Of a stretch of 64,000 bases of DNA, positions 44,371 through 53,745 are shown piece by piece. The translations under genes were made by a program, and so were the position numbers. The stretch's first letter is position 1, and the number at the start of each line of letters is the position of its first letter. The notes under the pieces were generated by a model. That model was not told the origin of the DNA and did no database searches. It saw only the letters and a program-made list of their open reading frames with translations. The stretch comes from [Clostridium] polysaccharolyticum (GTDB lineage Bacteria > Bacillota > Clostridia > Lachnospirales > Lachnospiraceae), in the NCBI RefSeq assembly GCF_900111595.1, contig NZ_FOHN01000004.1, forward strand, positions 124,001 through 188,000, written 5' to 3'.

Positions 44371-44519
44371 ATGAAATTTATTACCATTGAAAAGGAAGAT
44401 GCATTTAAGGAAGGCAGGACATTTGCCGGCTTTTTATTTCAAGAAAACTAGTTTACGAATGTTTGCATAGCATGCTACAATAGTGATCTAAGAAAGTTAG
44501 AAAGGACTGCTATTGTAAC

Positions 44520-45818
44520 ATGATTAATACAAGAATGATTCATATTGCTTTAGAACTGTGGGGAAGTGTGTTTTGTTTTATTTCAGCATTCTGCATTTTT
44601 CTAGGCCGTGCTTTTGAAAAAAAGAAACTAAGAATTGTGGTTAGCATGCAGCTAGCGAATGCATTTTTACTAATTGCAGATGCCGGCTCTTGGTATTATC
44701 GAGGATACTTGGGAAAATTTGGATATTACTCTGTGAGAATTTTTAATTTTACCGTGTTTTTTTTCAGCATTTTGATTACGATTTTTTATCATGCATATAT
44801 CTGCAGCTATCTGTTTGCTGGTGAACGAAGAAAATTTAGAAATGTCCCAATTCGGGTGCATTTAGTTTACATAATTGGAACGGCTGCCATCCTTCTTTTG
44901 ATTATTTCGCAGTTTACACATTGGTATTATTATTTTGATGAGAATAATGTGTACCATCGTAATTCTATGTATGCACTGTCAGTAATAGTAGGCATGCTTC
45001 CTTGCGTACTGGATTTTACTCTGCTTATTCAGTACAGGAAAAGACTGTCGAAGATTATGCTGTTTTCCCTGATTGCATATTTGGCTGTACCTATGCTGAC
45101 AGCTTGTGTTTTGATGTTCTATTATGGAATATCTTTATTAAATATCTGCCTGACTATATGCATGATTTTTATTTTTTTAGCTGCGATTACAGAGAATAGG
45201 AAAATCCGTGAGCAGAAGGAAAAGGAAATGGCAGATTTAAGGATTGAGGTAATGCTGTCCCAGATTAGTCCTCATTTTATTTACAATACCTTAACGGCAA
45301 TTCAGTATTTATGTGTAAAAGATCCAATGATGGCGGAAGAAACTGTTGGAGAGTTTGCGGCGTATTTAAGAAACACGATTGATTCCTTGACTACAAAAAA
45401 GAGTATTCCTTTTGAAAAGGAACTGGAACATGTGAAGAATTATCTTGCGATAGAGAAAAAGAGATTTGGAGACTGTGTCCATGTAATATATGATATTAAG
45501 GAAAAAGAGTTTGAAATTCCCACTCTTACGATACAGCCTATTGTTGAAAATGCTATTAAATATGGCATAGGAAAGAAAGAAAATGGGGGAACTGTCTGGA
45601 TTTGCACAGAGAAAACGAAAGATGGATATCAAATCACGGTAAAGGATAATGGAGTTGGATTTGATGTAAATGCTGTTTTAGATGATAAAAGAAGCCATAT
45701 AGGCATTCATAATGTAAAGAGCCGGCTAAAAAGTATGTGTGGTGGCGTTCTGCAGATAGAAAGCGTATTAGGGGAAGGGACAGAGGCTATTGTCCGGATT
45801 CCATATCAAAATGAATAA
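44520..45818 (+). CDS. LytS/YehU-type membrane sensor histidine kinase
   Basis: 432 residues. The first ~220 contain about six to seven membrane helices (for example FCFISAFCIFLGRAF, ILITIFYHAYICSYLF, VYIIGTAAILLLIISQF, MIFIFLAAITE). The cytoplasmic part has the His_kinase motif QISPHFIYNTLTAIQYL with phospho-acceptor H252, the N-box TLTIQPIVENAIKYGIGK, and the ATP-binding DNGVGFDV. No response regulator lies on either side, so the partner is elsewhere. No ligand-binding domain is recognisable outside the membrane part. A terminator follows at 45822. Confidence 0.88.
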   Translation: MINTRMIHIALELWGSVFCFISAFCIFLGRAFEKKKLRIVVSMQLANAFLLIADAGSWYYRGYLGKFGYYSVRIFNFTVFFFSILITIFYHAYICSYLFAGERRKFRNVPIRVHLVYIIGTAAILLLIISQFTHWYYYFDENNVYHRNSMYALSVIVGMLPCVLDFTLLIQYRKRLSKIMLFSLIAYLAVPMLTACVLMFYYGISLLNICLTICMIFIFLAAITENRKIREQKEKEMADLRIEVMLSQISPHFIYNTLTAIQYLCVKDPMMAEETVGEFAAYLRNTIDSLTTKKSIPFEKELEHVKNYLAIEKKRFGDCVHVIYDIKEKEFEIPTLTIQPIVENAIKYGIGKKENGGTVWICTEKTKDGYQITVKDNGVGFDVNAVLDDKRSHIGIHNVKSRLKSMCGGVLQIESVLGEGTEAIVRIPYQNE

Positions 45819-45821
45819 TTA

Positions 45822-45861
45822 AGAAAAAGTCACAATGAAAGAAGATTGTGGCTTTTTCTTT
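45822..45861. terminator. Terminator between the histidine kinase gene and a convergent small gene
   Basis: AGAAAAAGTCACAAT pairs with ATTGTGGCTTTTTCT (one G-U pair) around an 8-base loop. Both arms end in A/T runs, so it can act in both directions. Confidence 0.8.
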
Positions 45862-45881
45862 TGAATCTGCCAGGTACAAAA

Positions 45882-46157
45882 TTATCCGTTGGCTTTATCC
45901 TTGGCATCGGCTTTCATGCTGTTTTCTAATTCGCTGGTATATTTATCTTTGGCTTTGCTTTCCATTTCATCTGCCTCTTTGCTGTTATAAGAATCAGGAC
46001 TGGATTCAAGGGCTTTTTCAATAGTCTCTAAGCGGGCATGTAATCCAGCGGCTTCTGTTGCCACCTGTGACAATTCTTTTACAAGACTTCCTTCTTCACG
46101 AAGAATTTTGGCTAAATCGGATTTTAATCCTTCTGTTCCTGTTTTGGCTCCAAACAT
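45882..46157 (-). CDS. Small coiled-coil protein of unknown function
   Basis: 91 residues from the ATG at 46157, chosen because AGAGGAAT lies 6-8 bases upstream; an in-frame ATG at 46190 lacks one. The sequence is Ala/Glu/Lys/Ser-rich, with a coiled-coil-like part (REEGSLVKELSQVATEAAGL, HARLETIEKALES). The C-terminus is charged and ends KADAKDKANG. No membrane segment, no known domain. It has the look of a general cytoplasmic structural or stress protein. It is monocistronic. Confidence 0.6.
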   Translation of the reverse strand: MFGAKTGTEGLKSDLAKILREEGSLVKELSQVATEAAGLHARLETIEKALESSPDSYNSKEADEMESKAKDKYTSELENSMKADAKDKANG

Positions 46158-46270
46158 ATGATATTCCTCTTTTCTATTTATAGTATACACAAAGTTTAGT
46201 ATAGGAAAACCGTAAGAATTTTATTCTTTTATTAGATAGTTTCTAATTGAGGAGAGGAAAGGAAATGCTT

Positions 46271-46309
46271 AAAAAAAGGATCACCAGTTTTCACTAGCGA
46301 TCCTTTTTT
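46271..46309 (-). terminator. Intrinsic terminator of the xylanase/esterase gene
   Basis: AAAAAAGGATC and GATCCTTTTTT pair around a 16-base loop. On the minus strand the hairpin is followed by the T-rich end of the stem. It begins about 14 bp after the stop at 46323. Confidence 0.8.
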
Positions 46310-46322
46310 ATATGAGCAGATA

Positions 46323-49300
46323 TTATTTTACAACTACATTAGTAGGAGCACTCTTGTCAGAACCATTTGCGATAAAGCATACCGTTACGGATTGTCCATT
46401 TGCAAGATTTGCATCCCAAGATGGATTTTTAACGGTTACTGTTTTACCACTTTGTCCTACAAAGTCTGCACCCCATCCGTTTACAACTTCACTGTTGTAG
46501 TCGAATGTTAATGTCCAGCCATTTAATGTTTTGCCAGATTTGTTTGTAATTGTGATTTCAGCCTGCCAGCCTGAACCCCAGTCGCTTGTAACTTTGTAAT
46601 CACATGTTACGCCAGCAGCAGGAGCTTCACTTGGAGCAACACTAGGAGCTATGGATGGAGCAGCAGATGGAGCAATGCTAGGAGCTGCGGATGGAGCAGC
46701 ACTAGGAGCAGCAGAAGGTGAAGTCTGTGTATTGTTAAGTCCTAATACGCCAAATGCAGCGGAACAGAAGTTATAGTATCCAGCATTGATAGCGTTGTTG
46801 TCATGGTCAGCACCAGGTACTTCAAACCATACATGAGGCTGATTGTTTCTTGTTAAGATTTCATGATAACTCTTAGGGAATGTTCCAACTACAGAGTCAT
46901 TTGTTCCGCATGCGATTAATGTTACATATGGTACATATCTTTCATCTTTGATGCGGAAATCGCTTTCAGAGAATAAACCTTTGTGCATTCCAGAGAAATC
47001 ATTACCAGGTGTTACACCAGGTGCAGGAGAGAATGCACCAACATAACCGAATAAGTCAGGTCTTGCATAACCGATGTAAAGAGCATTACGTCCACCCATT
47101 GAGAAACCGCAGATTGCTGTGTTTTCTCTACCAGTTGCAACAGAGTAATTTTTTTCAATGTATGGCATTAAGTCTTTTGTTAAATCGTTAATGAAGTTAT
47201 CGTATCCATCAAAGTATGCCTGATTAAATGCAAATGATGTAGCTGTTCCTGGAGCAGGAGCATATTGGTCTGGGCAAACAATGATGAATTCTTTTGCTTT
47301 GCCTTGTGCAGCTAAATTTGCAGGGATTGCAACGATATTATCCCCAATCATGGAATCTTCATTTCCACCAATACCATGTAAAACGTACATTACAGGATAT
47401 TTTTTGGAGGAAGAATAGTTAGCTGGAAGAATTACGTTGCATTTACGGTTTCCACCAGTTGTAGTAGAATAATAAGTTTTCTTTGTAGTGCTTCCGTATT
47501 GTACACCACCTTTTTTCTGATCAGCACCAGATGGACAAGTATTTACAACATTTAGTTTAGCCATGTAAGATTTTGCAATGTCAGTTGCGTTACCACCTGT
47601 CTGTGCAGCCTGGCTTGGTGCAGCAGATGGAGCCTGTGAAACTGTAACAGGAGCTTTTGAAGCAGGAGCTGTAGAAGCGGATGTGCTTCCACCTACTTTT
47701 TCAAAGATCCACTGCTGATTCGTATTTGTAGTGTTAGACCATTGCTGAATGTTAGTTCCGTCTTCTTTGCCGTAGTTGCTTCCGTCTAAGTTTTTTGTAC
47801 CATTACTTGCTTTTGTAGCAATCTGGTAAATACCATCTGTAGATGTTTCTTTGATGATGAATTTCTGTGCATCTCCGTCCCAAGAAGAGTAAATCTGAAC
47901 GTTAGCACCGTCTTCATCAGCTGCGTTAGCAACATCTAAGCTAAAGTTTCCTAAACCACTCTTAAGTGTAACTGTACCGTCAGAATTGTTTGTTACAGTC
48001 CATTTTTGCCCTGCAACACCTGTACCTGTACCAAGTTCAACGTTCTGAGCGTCAGCACCAGTGTTGCCAGCTACCTGTAAGTATTTCTGAGCATTTACAT
48101 TTTTGATGTAATAAGTACCATCTGTAATTTTGCCAGTAGAAGGCACTACTTGTGTAGGTGCAACAGAAACCTGAGGCTGAGTGGATACTGCAGGAGCAGA
48201 AGATGGTGCAGTTACTTGGCCAATACTGAATCCAGCGTCAAAATATGCCTGTAATACAGCGTTATAAGATTGTTTCTTAACACCTAAGCTAGAGAATAAT
48301 AATGGGTTTTCGCCTCTTCTCCAAGAAGCACCATCATGAAGACCCCACCAGATAACAGCAGTAATGTTACCGCCTTTTTTCTTAGCATTAAGAATGTTTG
48401 TCATAATCTGTTTGTAGTAATTAGCCTGATCGGAATCATTATTTCCTTTGGCATCAAGTTCCGTAATCTGTACTTCGTAACCTTGAGCAAGGAATTTGGT
48501 TAAGGCTTGATTGAAGTAATCTGGGCTTGGGAAAGAAGAACTTAAGTGGGACTGCATACCAACACCACTACAAATCTTTCCGTTGGAGTTAATCCAGTTT
48601 ACCATAGAGATAATCTTGTCACATTCCATATAGGTGTTGTAGTCATTGTAGAATAAAGATACGGAATTCTGTTTGTTGAATTTTACTAATTCATCGTGAG
48701 CAATCTGGAATGCTAATTTTACGAAGTCTGGTCTTGTATTAACAGCACCGTAGATGTTTAGCCATCCTGAGTTAGAAGCATGCATGTATTCATTTACAAC
48801 ATCCCAGCAGTATACCACATTTCCGTAACGGCTGTTATAAACGTGGTCCATGATAGAACGGATATAGAATTCCATTCTGGCATTCATCTGAGATTTGCTT
48901 ACATAACCACCGTTTGAAGAATATCCGCTTCTGAAAAACCAGTCAGGAGTCTGGCTATGCCAGACTAATACGTGGTAACGGATCTGGATGCCATTGTCAT
49001 AAGCATTTTTCATCATACTGTCAATTGTGCTGAAGTTTAATGTAGGAACAGTAGATTCAGAGTAATTACTTGGAATATTGTAACCTTGTCCTTTTGCTTG
49101 GGAAACAGACATTGTGTTGTTTCTTAATACAGCATCTGGTTTCATTTCATTTTCCATAGTAATACTGTTGTACTGGCCTTTGATAAAGTTTCTTGTGTTG
49201 GAATCATTCCATTGGTTTGGAGTTACACATGTTCCAACATGTCCAAATAAGCTGCCGTATGTATTAAGTAAGTTTGCGTTGCTTGGTACGCTTGCTGCAT

Positions 49301-49376
49301 CTACTTTTGCAGGAGCAAATGTAAGCAGGCTTAATACTAAGGCGAGTGATAAAAATGTACTTAAAATCTTTTTCAT
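46323..49376 (-). CDS. Bifunctional xylanase-esterase: GH10-CBM13-CE1-CBM2
   Basis: 1017 residues, secreted (signal MKKILSTFLSLALVLSLLTF, cleavage near VDAA). The GH10 domain (about 35-385) has acid/base E196 in WDVVNEYM and nucleophile E306 in QITELDAKG. A ricin-type CBM13 (about 415-560) with QKW/QQW repeats follows. Next is a CE1 feruloyl/acetylxylan esterase (about 595-870) with catalytic S759 in GFSMGG and His in PGADHD. An Ala-Pro-Ser linker with repeated SAAPSIAP units leads to a C-terminal CBM2 (about 920-1017). The enzyme cuts xylan and removes ester side groups in one molecule. It stands alone on the minus strand with its own terminator. Confidence 0.93.
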   Translation of the reverse strand: MKKILSTFLSLALVLSLLTFAPAKVDAASVPSNANLLNTYGSLFGHVGTCVTPNQWNDSNTRNFIKGQYNSITMENEMKPDAVLRNNTMSVSQAKGQGYNIPSNYSESTVPTLNFSTIDSMMKNAYDNGIQIRYHVLVWHSQTPDWFFRSGYSSNGGYVSKSQMNARMEFYIRSIMDHVYNSRYGNVVYCWDVVNEYMHASNSGWLNIYGAVNTRPDFVKLAFQIAHDELVKFNKQNSVSLFYNDYNTYMECDKIISMVNWINSNGKICSGVGMQSHLSSSFPSPDYFNQALTKFLAQGYEVQITELDAKGNNDSDQANYYKQIMTNILNAKKKGGNITAVIWWGLHDGASWRRGENPLLFSSLGVKKQSYNAVLQAYFDAGFSIGQVTAPSSAPAVSTQPQVSVAPTQVVPSTGKITDGTYYIKNVNAQKYLQVAGNTGADAQNVELGTGTGVAGQKWTVTNNSDGTVTLKSGLGNFSLDVANAADEDGANVQIYSSWDGDAQKFIIKETSTDGIYQIATKASNGTKNLDGSNYGKEDGTNIQQWSNTTNTNQQWIFEKVGGSTSASTAPASKAPVTVSQAPSAAPSQAAQTGGNATDIAKSYMAKLNVVNTCPSGADQKKGGVQYGSTTKKTYYSTTTGGNRKCNVILPANYSSSKKYPVMYVLHGIGGNEDSMIGDNIVAIPANLAAQGKAKEFIIVCPDQYAPAPGTATSFAFNQAYFDGYDNFINDLTKDLMPYIEKNYSVATGRENTAICGFSMGGRNALYIGYARPDLFGYVGAFSPAPGVTPGNDFSGMHKGLFSESDFRIKDERYVPYVTLIACGTNDSVVGTFPKSYHEILTRNNQPHVWFEVPGADHDNNAINAGYYNFCSAAFGVLGLNNTQTSPSAAPSAAPSAAPSIAPSAAPSIAPSVAPSEAPAAGVTCDYKVTSDWGSGWQAEITITNKSGKTLNGWTLTFDYNSEVVNGWGADFVGQSGKTVTVKNPSWDANLANGQSVTVCFIANGSDKSAPTNVVVK

Positions 49377-49807
49377 AATTTAACCCCCTAGTTAAAATCG
49401 TTTTTTTTGGTGCATAATTGCATTAGGCTGTTTTTCTTTCCTCCTCTTTCTTTATTAGCATGTCCATCCTTTAATGGATGATTTATATGCCACCTATATT
49501 ATACAATAAAATGAGTGGATATGTACAACATGTTATGTATGAAAAAGCTACATAATAGTAAATAGGTTGGATTTATTATTTGAAGTAAGCATAGAACTAG
49601 TAAAAATGTTAAAATGCTTCTTAAGAAGGGAAAAGACAATTGTGTAAGTTTAACAAAGTTAATTTTACTTAAAATTAACGAAATAAATTTGTTAAAAATA
49701 GTATTTTGGATTAAGCAAAATAGGATATCGTAAAAAATTTGCTTTCTATCATTCTGCTTCCATACATGCTATAATGAAACCAATATAATAAGAATGGAGT
49801 AGAAAGT
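49377..49807. other. Divergent intergenic region with no gene seen
   Basis: The region is very AT-rich, between the divergent xylanase and lipoprotein genes. TTAACTAGGGGG (minus strand) supplies the xylanase ribosome binding site. A TATAAT at about 49770 is a likely -10 for the lipoprotein. I found no ORF with a ribosome binding site and no strong dyad other than short ones. Confidence 0.5.
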
Positions 49808-50392
49808 ATGAAGAAATATAAGAGTTTTGTCATTTTATTAGTTATGAGCCTTCTGATTGGATTAACAGGATGTTCTTCTTTAGAAAAGAAGGATAAAGAT
49901 ACGGCTAGACAGGAGGAACTGGCTGTTACAGAACAAGGGGATGCAGAGGAAGAAACGAACTTATCTCCTTATTATACCTTTGATGACAAAGGACAGGATG
50001 TACTGGCAGCCATGTTTTTTCTTGGTGGCGATAATCAGGAAATGAATCGGAATTTAAAAGAATTCAATAAAAACCATAATATCCCAGACGGCAGTTTTCA
50101 AATTGTAGCAGAACATGATAACTGCGAGTGGTACGCTATTATTCCAAAATATATTGGAACAAAGCTCAAGGTGGAGCAGGTGAATCTCAATGAAGAAAGT
50201 GGCAATCTGGAAGTGTCAAATTTACTGACGGAGACAGAGCAGCCAGTATTGTTATGCTGTAACAAAAGTGATATTGTTCCATCAGCACAAGTAACCATAA
50301 CTTATAAAGAAGAAATCATTACATATAATCCATTTCTTAGTTTAGAGAGTGGAAAATTGTCCAAAGTGGAACGTGTTTATACGGAGGAATAA
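49808..50392 (+). CDS. Lipoprotein of unknown function
   Basis: 194 residues. The N-terminus MKKYKSFVILLVMSLLIGLT, then GCSS, has a clear lipobox (LTGC; Cys 22) so it is lipid-anchored on the outer face of the membrane. An acidic spacer (about 30-60) leads to a ~130-residue globular part with no recognised domain (DVLAAMFFLGGDNQEMNRNL, ICEWYA-like IIPKYIGTKLKVEQ). Monocistronic, with a terminator right after the stop. Confidence 0.75.
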   Translation: MKKYKSFVILLVMSLLIGLTGCSSLEKKDKDTARQEELAVTEQGDAEEETNLSPYYTFDDKGQDVLAAMFFLGGDNQEMNRNLKEFNKNHNIPDGSFQIVAEHDNCEWYAIIPKYIGTKLKVEQVNLNEESGNLEVSNLLTETEQPVLLCCNKSDIVPSAQVTITYKEEIITYNPFLSLESGKLSKVERVYTEE

Positions 50393-50396
50393 TCTT

Positions 50397-50434
50397 ACAC
50401 AAAAATCCTAAGGCAATCTTAGGATTTTTGTGTT
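50397..50434 (+). terminator. Intrinsic terminator after the lipoprotein gene
   Basis: ACACAAAAATCCTAAG pairs with CTTAGGATTTTTGTGT around a 5-base loop; the 3' arm contains TTTTT. Confidence 0.85.
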
Positions 50435-50577
50435 ATAATAGCAAAGCTTATTCATAGAAAAGGGAAAACAGGATACTTTAAAGAGGGTATTCTTTCGGAT
50501 TCTGCTTTTATTTTAGATTGAATAGAGGGAACATAGAAATTGTTTTCTATGGGTAAAATACAACGTGGGACGACAGA

Positions 50578-51246
50578 ATGGAAGGAGAACAATTGGTGAT
50601 TACAATTGGAGCAATGATTGGTGCGGGTAAATCAAGCCTGGCGAAACTACTTGGCGAACATCTTGGCAGTGAAGTGTTTTATGAAAGTGTAGATGACAAT
50701 CCAATACTGCCTTTATTTTATACAGCAACAGAAGAAGAGATACAGAAAAAAAGATATCCGTTCCTGCTGCAGCTCTATTTCCTAAATACGAGATTTCGTT
50801 CAATAAAAAAAGCATTAGTACATGAAAATAATGTGTTAGACCGTAGCATTTATGAAGACTGGTATTTTGCAAAAGTCAATAAGGAATTGGGAAGAATCAG
50901 TGATCTGGAGTTTCAGATGTATGAAGGCCTGTTAGAGAATATGCTAGAAGAATTAGAGGAACTTCCGAAAAAAGCTCCAGATTTAATGATTTATTTGACA
51001 GGGAGTTTTGAAACGATTTTAAAAAGAATTCAGGAAAGAGGCCGTGGATATGAACTAGACGAAAGTTTAGTGGATTATTATAGAATTCTCTGGTCAGGAT
51101 ATGACCAATGGATGGAAACTCAGTATAAAGCTTCAGAAGTGCTCAAGATTAATATTGATCAATACGATTATGTAAATAACATGGATGACCAGATAGAAGT
51201 GTTAGACAGGATCACTAAAAAACTTGCAGAAATTAGGGGAAAATAA
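50578..51246 (+). CDS. Deoxynucleoside kinase (dNK/dAK-dGK family)
   Basis: 222 residues. The P-loop GAMIGAGKSS (about 11-20), the substrate-binding FYESVDDNP (about 33-41), the DRS motif in LDRSIYED (about 86-93), and the LID-type segment RIQERGRGYEL define the family. It phosphorylates a deoxynucleoside, usually deoxyadenosine or deoxyguanosine in Firmicutes, in salvage. It has an independent position between the lipoprotein and the GH-A glycosidase. The start at ATG 50578 has a weak ribosome binding site. Confidence 0.88.
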   Translation: MEGEQLVITIGAMIGAGKSSLAKLLGEHLGSEVFYESVDDNPILPLFYTATEEEIQKKRYPFLLQLYFLNTRFRSIKKALVHENNVLDRSIYEDWYFAKVNKELGRISDLEFQMYEGLLENMLEELEELPKKAPDLMIYLTGSFETILKRIQERGRGYELDESLVDYYRILWSGYDQWMETQYKASEVLKINIDQYDYVNNMDDQIEVLDRITKKLAEIRGK

Positions 51247-51336
51247 TGCTGGTTTATGGCACTAGAAGAGATGCTTTTGGGGTACAGTATATGAACATTG
51301 GCAGAATAGATAAAGAATTTTAGCAGAAAAGGTATA

Positions 51337-51397
51337 TTTACAGTATTTTGCATACAAGTTTATAATAATAGTTACTAGGTAACAGTTACTAGGTAAC
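51337..51397 (+). promoter_or_regulatory. Promoter with tandem palindromic operators, clan-A glycosidase gene
   Basis: TTTACA (51337-51342), an 18-bp spacer and TATAAT (51361-51366) are followed by two copies of the dyad GTTACTAGGTAAC (51371-51383 and 51385-51397, period 14). They cover the expected transcription start and leader. This looks like a repressor site. The same dyad is not seen at the GH9 promoters. A related CTAGGTAAT occurs on the minus strand upstream of the esterase gene (about 55273-55283). Confidence 0.6.
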
Positions 51398-51429
51398 TAG
51401 TGAAAATGCTAAGAAAGGTGAGGATAGTA

Positions 51430-53712
51430 ATGAGAAAATTATTAGGGGCAATTCTAACGCTAGTGCTGATATTAGTATCAATACCAGTAAGCAATGTAAC
51501 CCAAGTATCTGCTGCTAACGTAATGGTAGTAGACTGTAACAATGTACTTCGTGGTGCAACACACTGTGCCAATGGTTCTTTATACGGAATTATTGAAAAT
51601 GTGCCAGCGGATGTGAATAATTTAATTAAGCCAATCCATCCGTTTGTAGTACGTAACCCAGCTAGAGGCGGCAATGGAAACCAGCATCCATTTGGAGATG
51701 CAATTAAAGTTGCAAAGAAACTGCAGAGTGTTCCAGGTGCACTTGTATCCATTGACCTGGCTGACATTTTGCCATATTGGCCTTATAAATGGCCAGGCAT
51801 GCAAAGCTGGTTAAACCAGATCAGGCAATTTGCCATTGACAAAAAAGCTTCTGGATGCACAAACTGGTATGGTTATGAAATCTGGAATGAGCCAGACGGA
51901 ACATGGAAAGATTCTAACGGATGTAATTTCAATGAATTATGGCGTCAGACTTACAATGTTCTTCGCCAGACAGATCCAAGTGAAAAAATCATTGGACCAT
52001 GTGACAGCTGGTATAATGAAAACCGTATGCGTTCCTTCTTACAGTACTGTAAGGCAAACAACTGTCTTCCAGATATTATGAGCTGGCACGAATTAAGTGG
52101 TGTAGAAAACGTATCAAGCCACTTGAAAGCATATCGTAATCTTGAAAAATCACTTGGTATTCGTGAACTTCCAATCAGTATCAACGAATACTGTGATGTA
52201 AACCATGATTTAGAAGGACAGCCAGGTTCCAGTGCACGTTTTATCGGTAAATTCGAACGTTATAAAGTAGACAGTGCTATGATTTCCTGGTGGTTTGTTC
52301 CAAAGCCAGGACGTTTAGGAAGCCTTCTTGCAACAGATACACAAAAAGGTGCAGGATGGTATTTCTATAAATGGTATGGCGACATGACAGGTGATATGGT
52401 TTATGTTACACCTCCAAACGACAACAGCAAATTAGTAGATGGTGCTGCATGCGTAGATAAAAACAGCCAGTACATAAGTTTCATTTTCGGTGGGCCAAAT
52501 GATGGTACTATCCGTACAACAATTAAAAATATTCCATCTTTTATTGGATCAGCAGCCAATGTAAAAGTTGAGAAAATTGACTGGGTAAGCAAAGATACGG
52601 TTTCCTATGGACCAACAACTGTATCAAACCAGAATGTAGCAGTAGTAAATGGACAGATTACTGTAAATGTAAATAACTGCAATGCAAGTTCCGGTTACCG
52701 TATTTATGTAACAAAAGGAGATGGAAGTTCTGCCGTTACACAGCCATCTTATCCAGCAGAAGAAACAGGTGAATCACAAGTAGTTTCAGGCGGAACTTAC
52801 AAAATCATCAACCGTAACAGCCAAAAAGCATTAGCTGTCAGCTCAGACGCAACAGATAATGGTGCTGAAGTCATTCAGTGGGATGATAATGGAAAGACAA
52901 GCCAGCAGTGGACAATTTCTGATACTGGTTCAGGTTATGTAGTATCCAATGTAAATGCGAAGAAAGCCTTAGATGTAGCAGAAAAATCTACAGCAAATGG
53001 TGGAGATGTTCTTTTATGGAGCGACAATGGACAATCCAACCAGAGATGGTTCATTAGAAGTACAGGAGATGGCTACTTCACATTTGAAAACGTAAATAGT
53101 GGTAAATTGCTAGATGTTGAGAAAGAATCTTTAGATAATGGTGGAAATGTACTTCAGTGGAGTGAAAACGGTGGCATGAATCAGCAGTGGAAGCTGGTAC
53201 GTCTCGATAAACCTGCCGCAAGTCCTTCCGCAGCACCAAGTAAGCAGCCAGAAGCAAGCGTAGCTCCGAGTGTAGCACCAAGTAAAGCTCCAGAAGCAAG
53301 TAAAACTCCAGTGGTTTCTGTAAAACCAGCTGATGGTTCAAAACCAGCAGTATCTGTGAAAACAGAAAACAATGGAAACACAATTTCCCAGACTTATACG
53401 ATTACAGCACAAGGTGGAGCGGTAGATCTTTCTAAGTTAAAGATTGAATATACAGCAGATGGAATGTCTTCTGATGCACAGACGGTATTTGTAGATTCTG
53501 CAGCACTTGTTCTAAATGTTGCACCATACTATGATTCCATTGGAAGTGATGTAACAGCTTCCATAAGCGGACAGAAATTAAGTATTGCTATTTCCGGAAG
53601 CCATGTATTGCAGCCAGGCCAGGGAAGCTGTACCATTAACGTACGTTTTGCAAAAAATAACTGGTCATCTTATGGTACTTTAAGTAAAGAAAACGTAAGT
53701 GTAATCTACTAA
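51430..53712 (+). CDS. Secreted clan GH-A glycoside hydrolase with CBM13 and CBM3
   Basis: 760 residues from ATG 51430 (AAAGGTGAGG upstream; a GTG at 51400 has none). Signal peptide (MRKLLGAILTLVLILVSIPV). The catalytic domain (about 32-440) has WYGYEIWNEPDG with the acid/base Glu at about residue 157, and PISINEYCDV with a likely nucleophile Glu. This is the strand-4/strand-7 arrangement of clan GH-A, and GH39-like enzymes come closest in my view; the exact family is uncertain. A three-fold CBM13 ricin-type module follows (about 455-600; QQW, QRW, QQW motifs). A Pro-Ser-Ala linker and a CBM3-like module (about 640-760) complete it. Likely substrate: a hemicellulose. Confidence 0.75.
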   Translation: MRKLLGAILTLVLILVSIPVSNVTQVSAANVMVVDCNNVLRGATHCANGSLYGIIENVPADVNNLIKPIHPFVVRNPARGGNGNQHPFGDAIKVAKKLQSVPGALVSIDLADILPYWPYKWPGMQSWLNQIRQFAIDKKASGCTNWYGYEIWNEPDGTWKDSNGCNFNELWRQTYNVLRQTDPSEKIIGPCDSWYNENRMRSFLQYCKANNCLPDIMSWHELSGVENVSSHLKAYRNLEKSLGIRELPISINEYCDVNHDLEGQPGSSARFIGKFERYKVDSAMISWWFVPKPGRLGSLLATDTQKGAGWYFYKWYGDMTGDMVYVTPPNDNSKLVDGAACVDKNSQYISFIFGGPNDGTIRTTIKNIPSFIGSAANVKVEKIDWVSKDTVSYGPTTVSNQNVAVVNGQITVNVNNCNASSGYRIYVTKGDGSSAVTQPSYPAEETGESQVVSGGTYKIINRNSQKALAVSSDATDNGAEVIQWDDNGKTSQQWTISDTGSGYVVSNVNAKKALDVAEKSTANGGDVLLWSDNGQSNQRWFIRSTGDGYFTFENVNSGKLLDVEKESLDNGGNVLQWSENGGMNQQWKLVRLDKPAASPSAAPSKQPEASVAPSVAPSKAPEASKTPVVSVKPADGSKPAVSVKTENNGNTISQTYTITAQGGAVDLSKLKIEYTADGMSSDAQTVFVDSAALVLNVAPYYDSIGSDVTASISGQKLSIAISGSHVLQPGQGSCTINVRFAKNNWSSYGTLSKENVSVIY

Positions 53713-53745
53713 GCCATAGGGTATATATTAGAATTATGCACATAT

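Noticed and set aside
46600-46730. Imperfect GGAGCAGCACTAGGAGC-type repeats as a separate DNA repeat element
   Set aside because: They encode the Ala-Pro-Ser linker of the xylanase/esterase; the repetition is explained by the protein. The same holds for 54540-54650.
51371-51397. GTTACTAGGTAAC dyads as an attachment site or recombination site
   Set aside because: No integrase or second copy at a plausible distance; the position after a -10 box fits an operator better.
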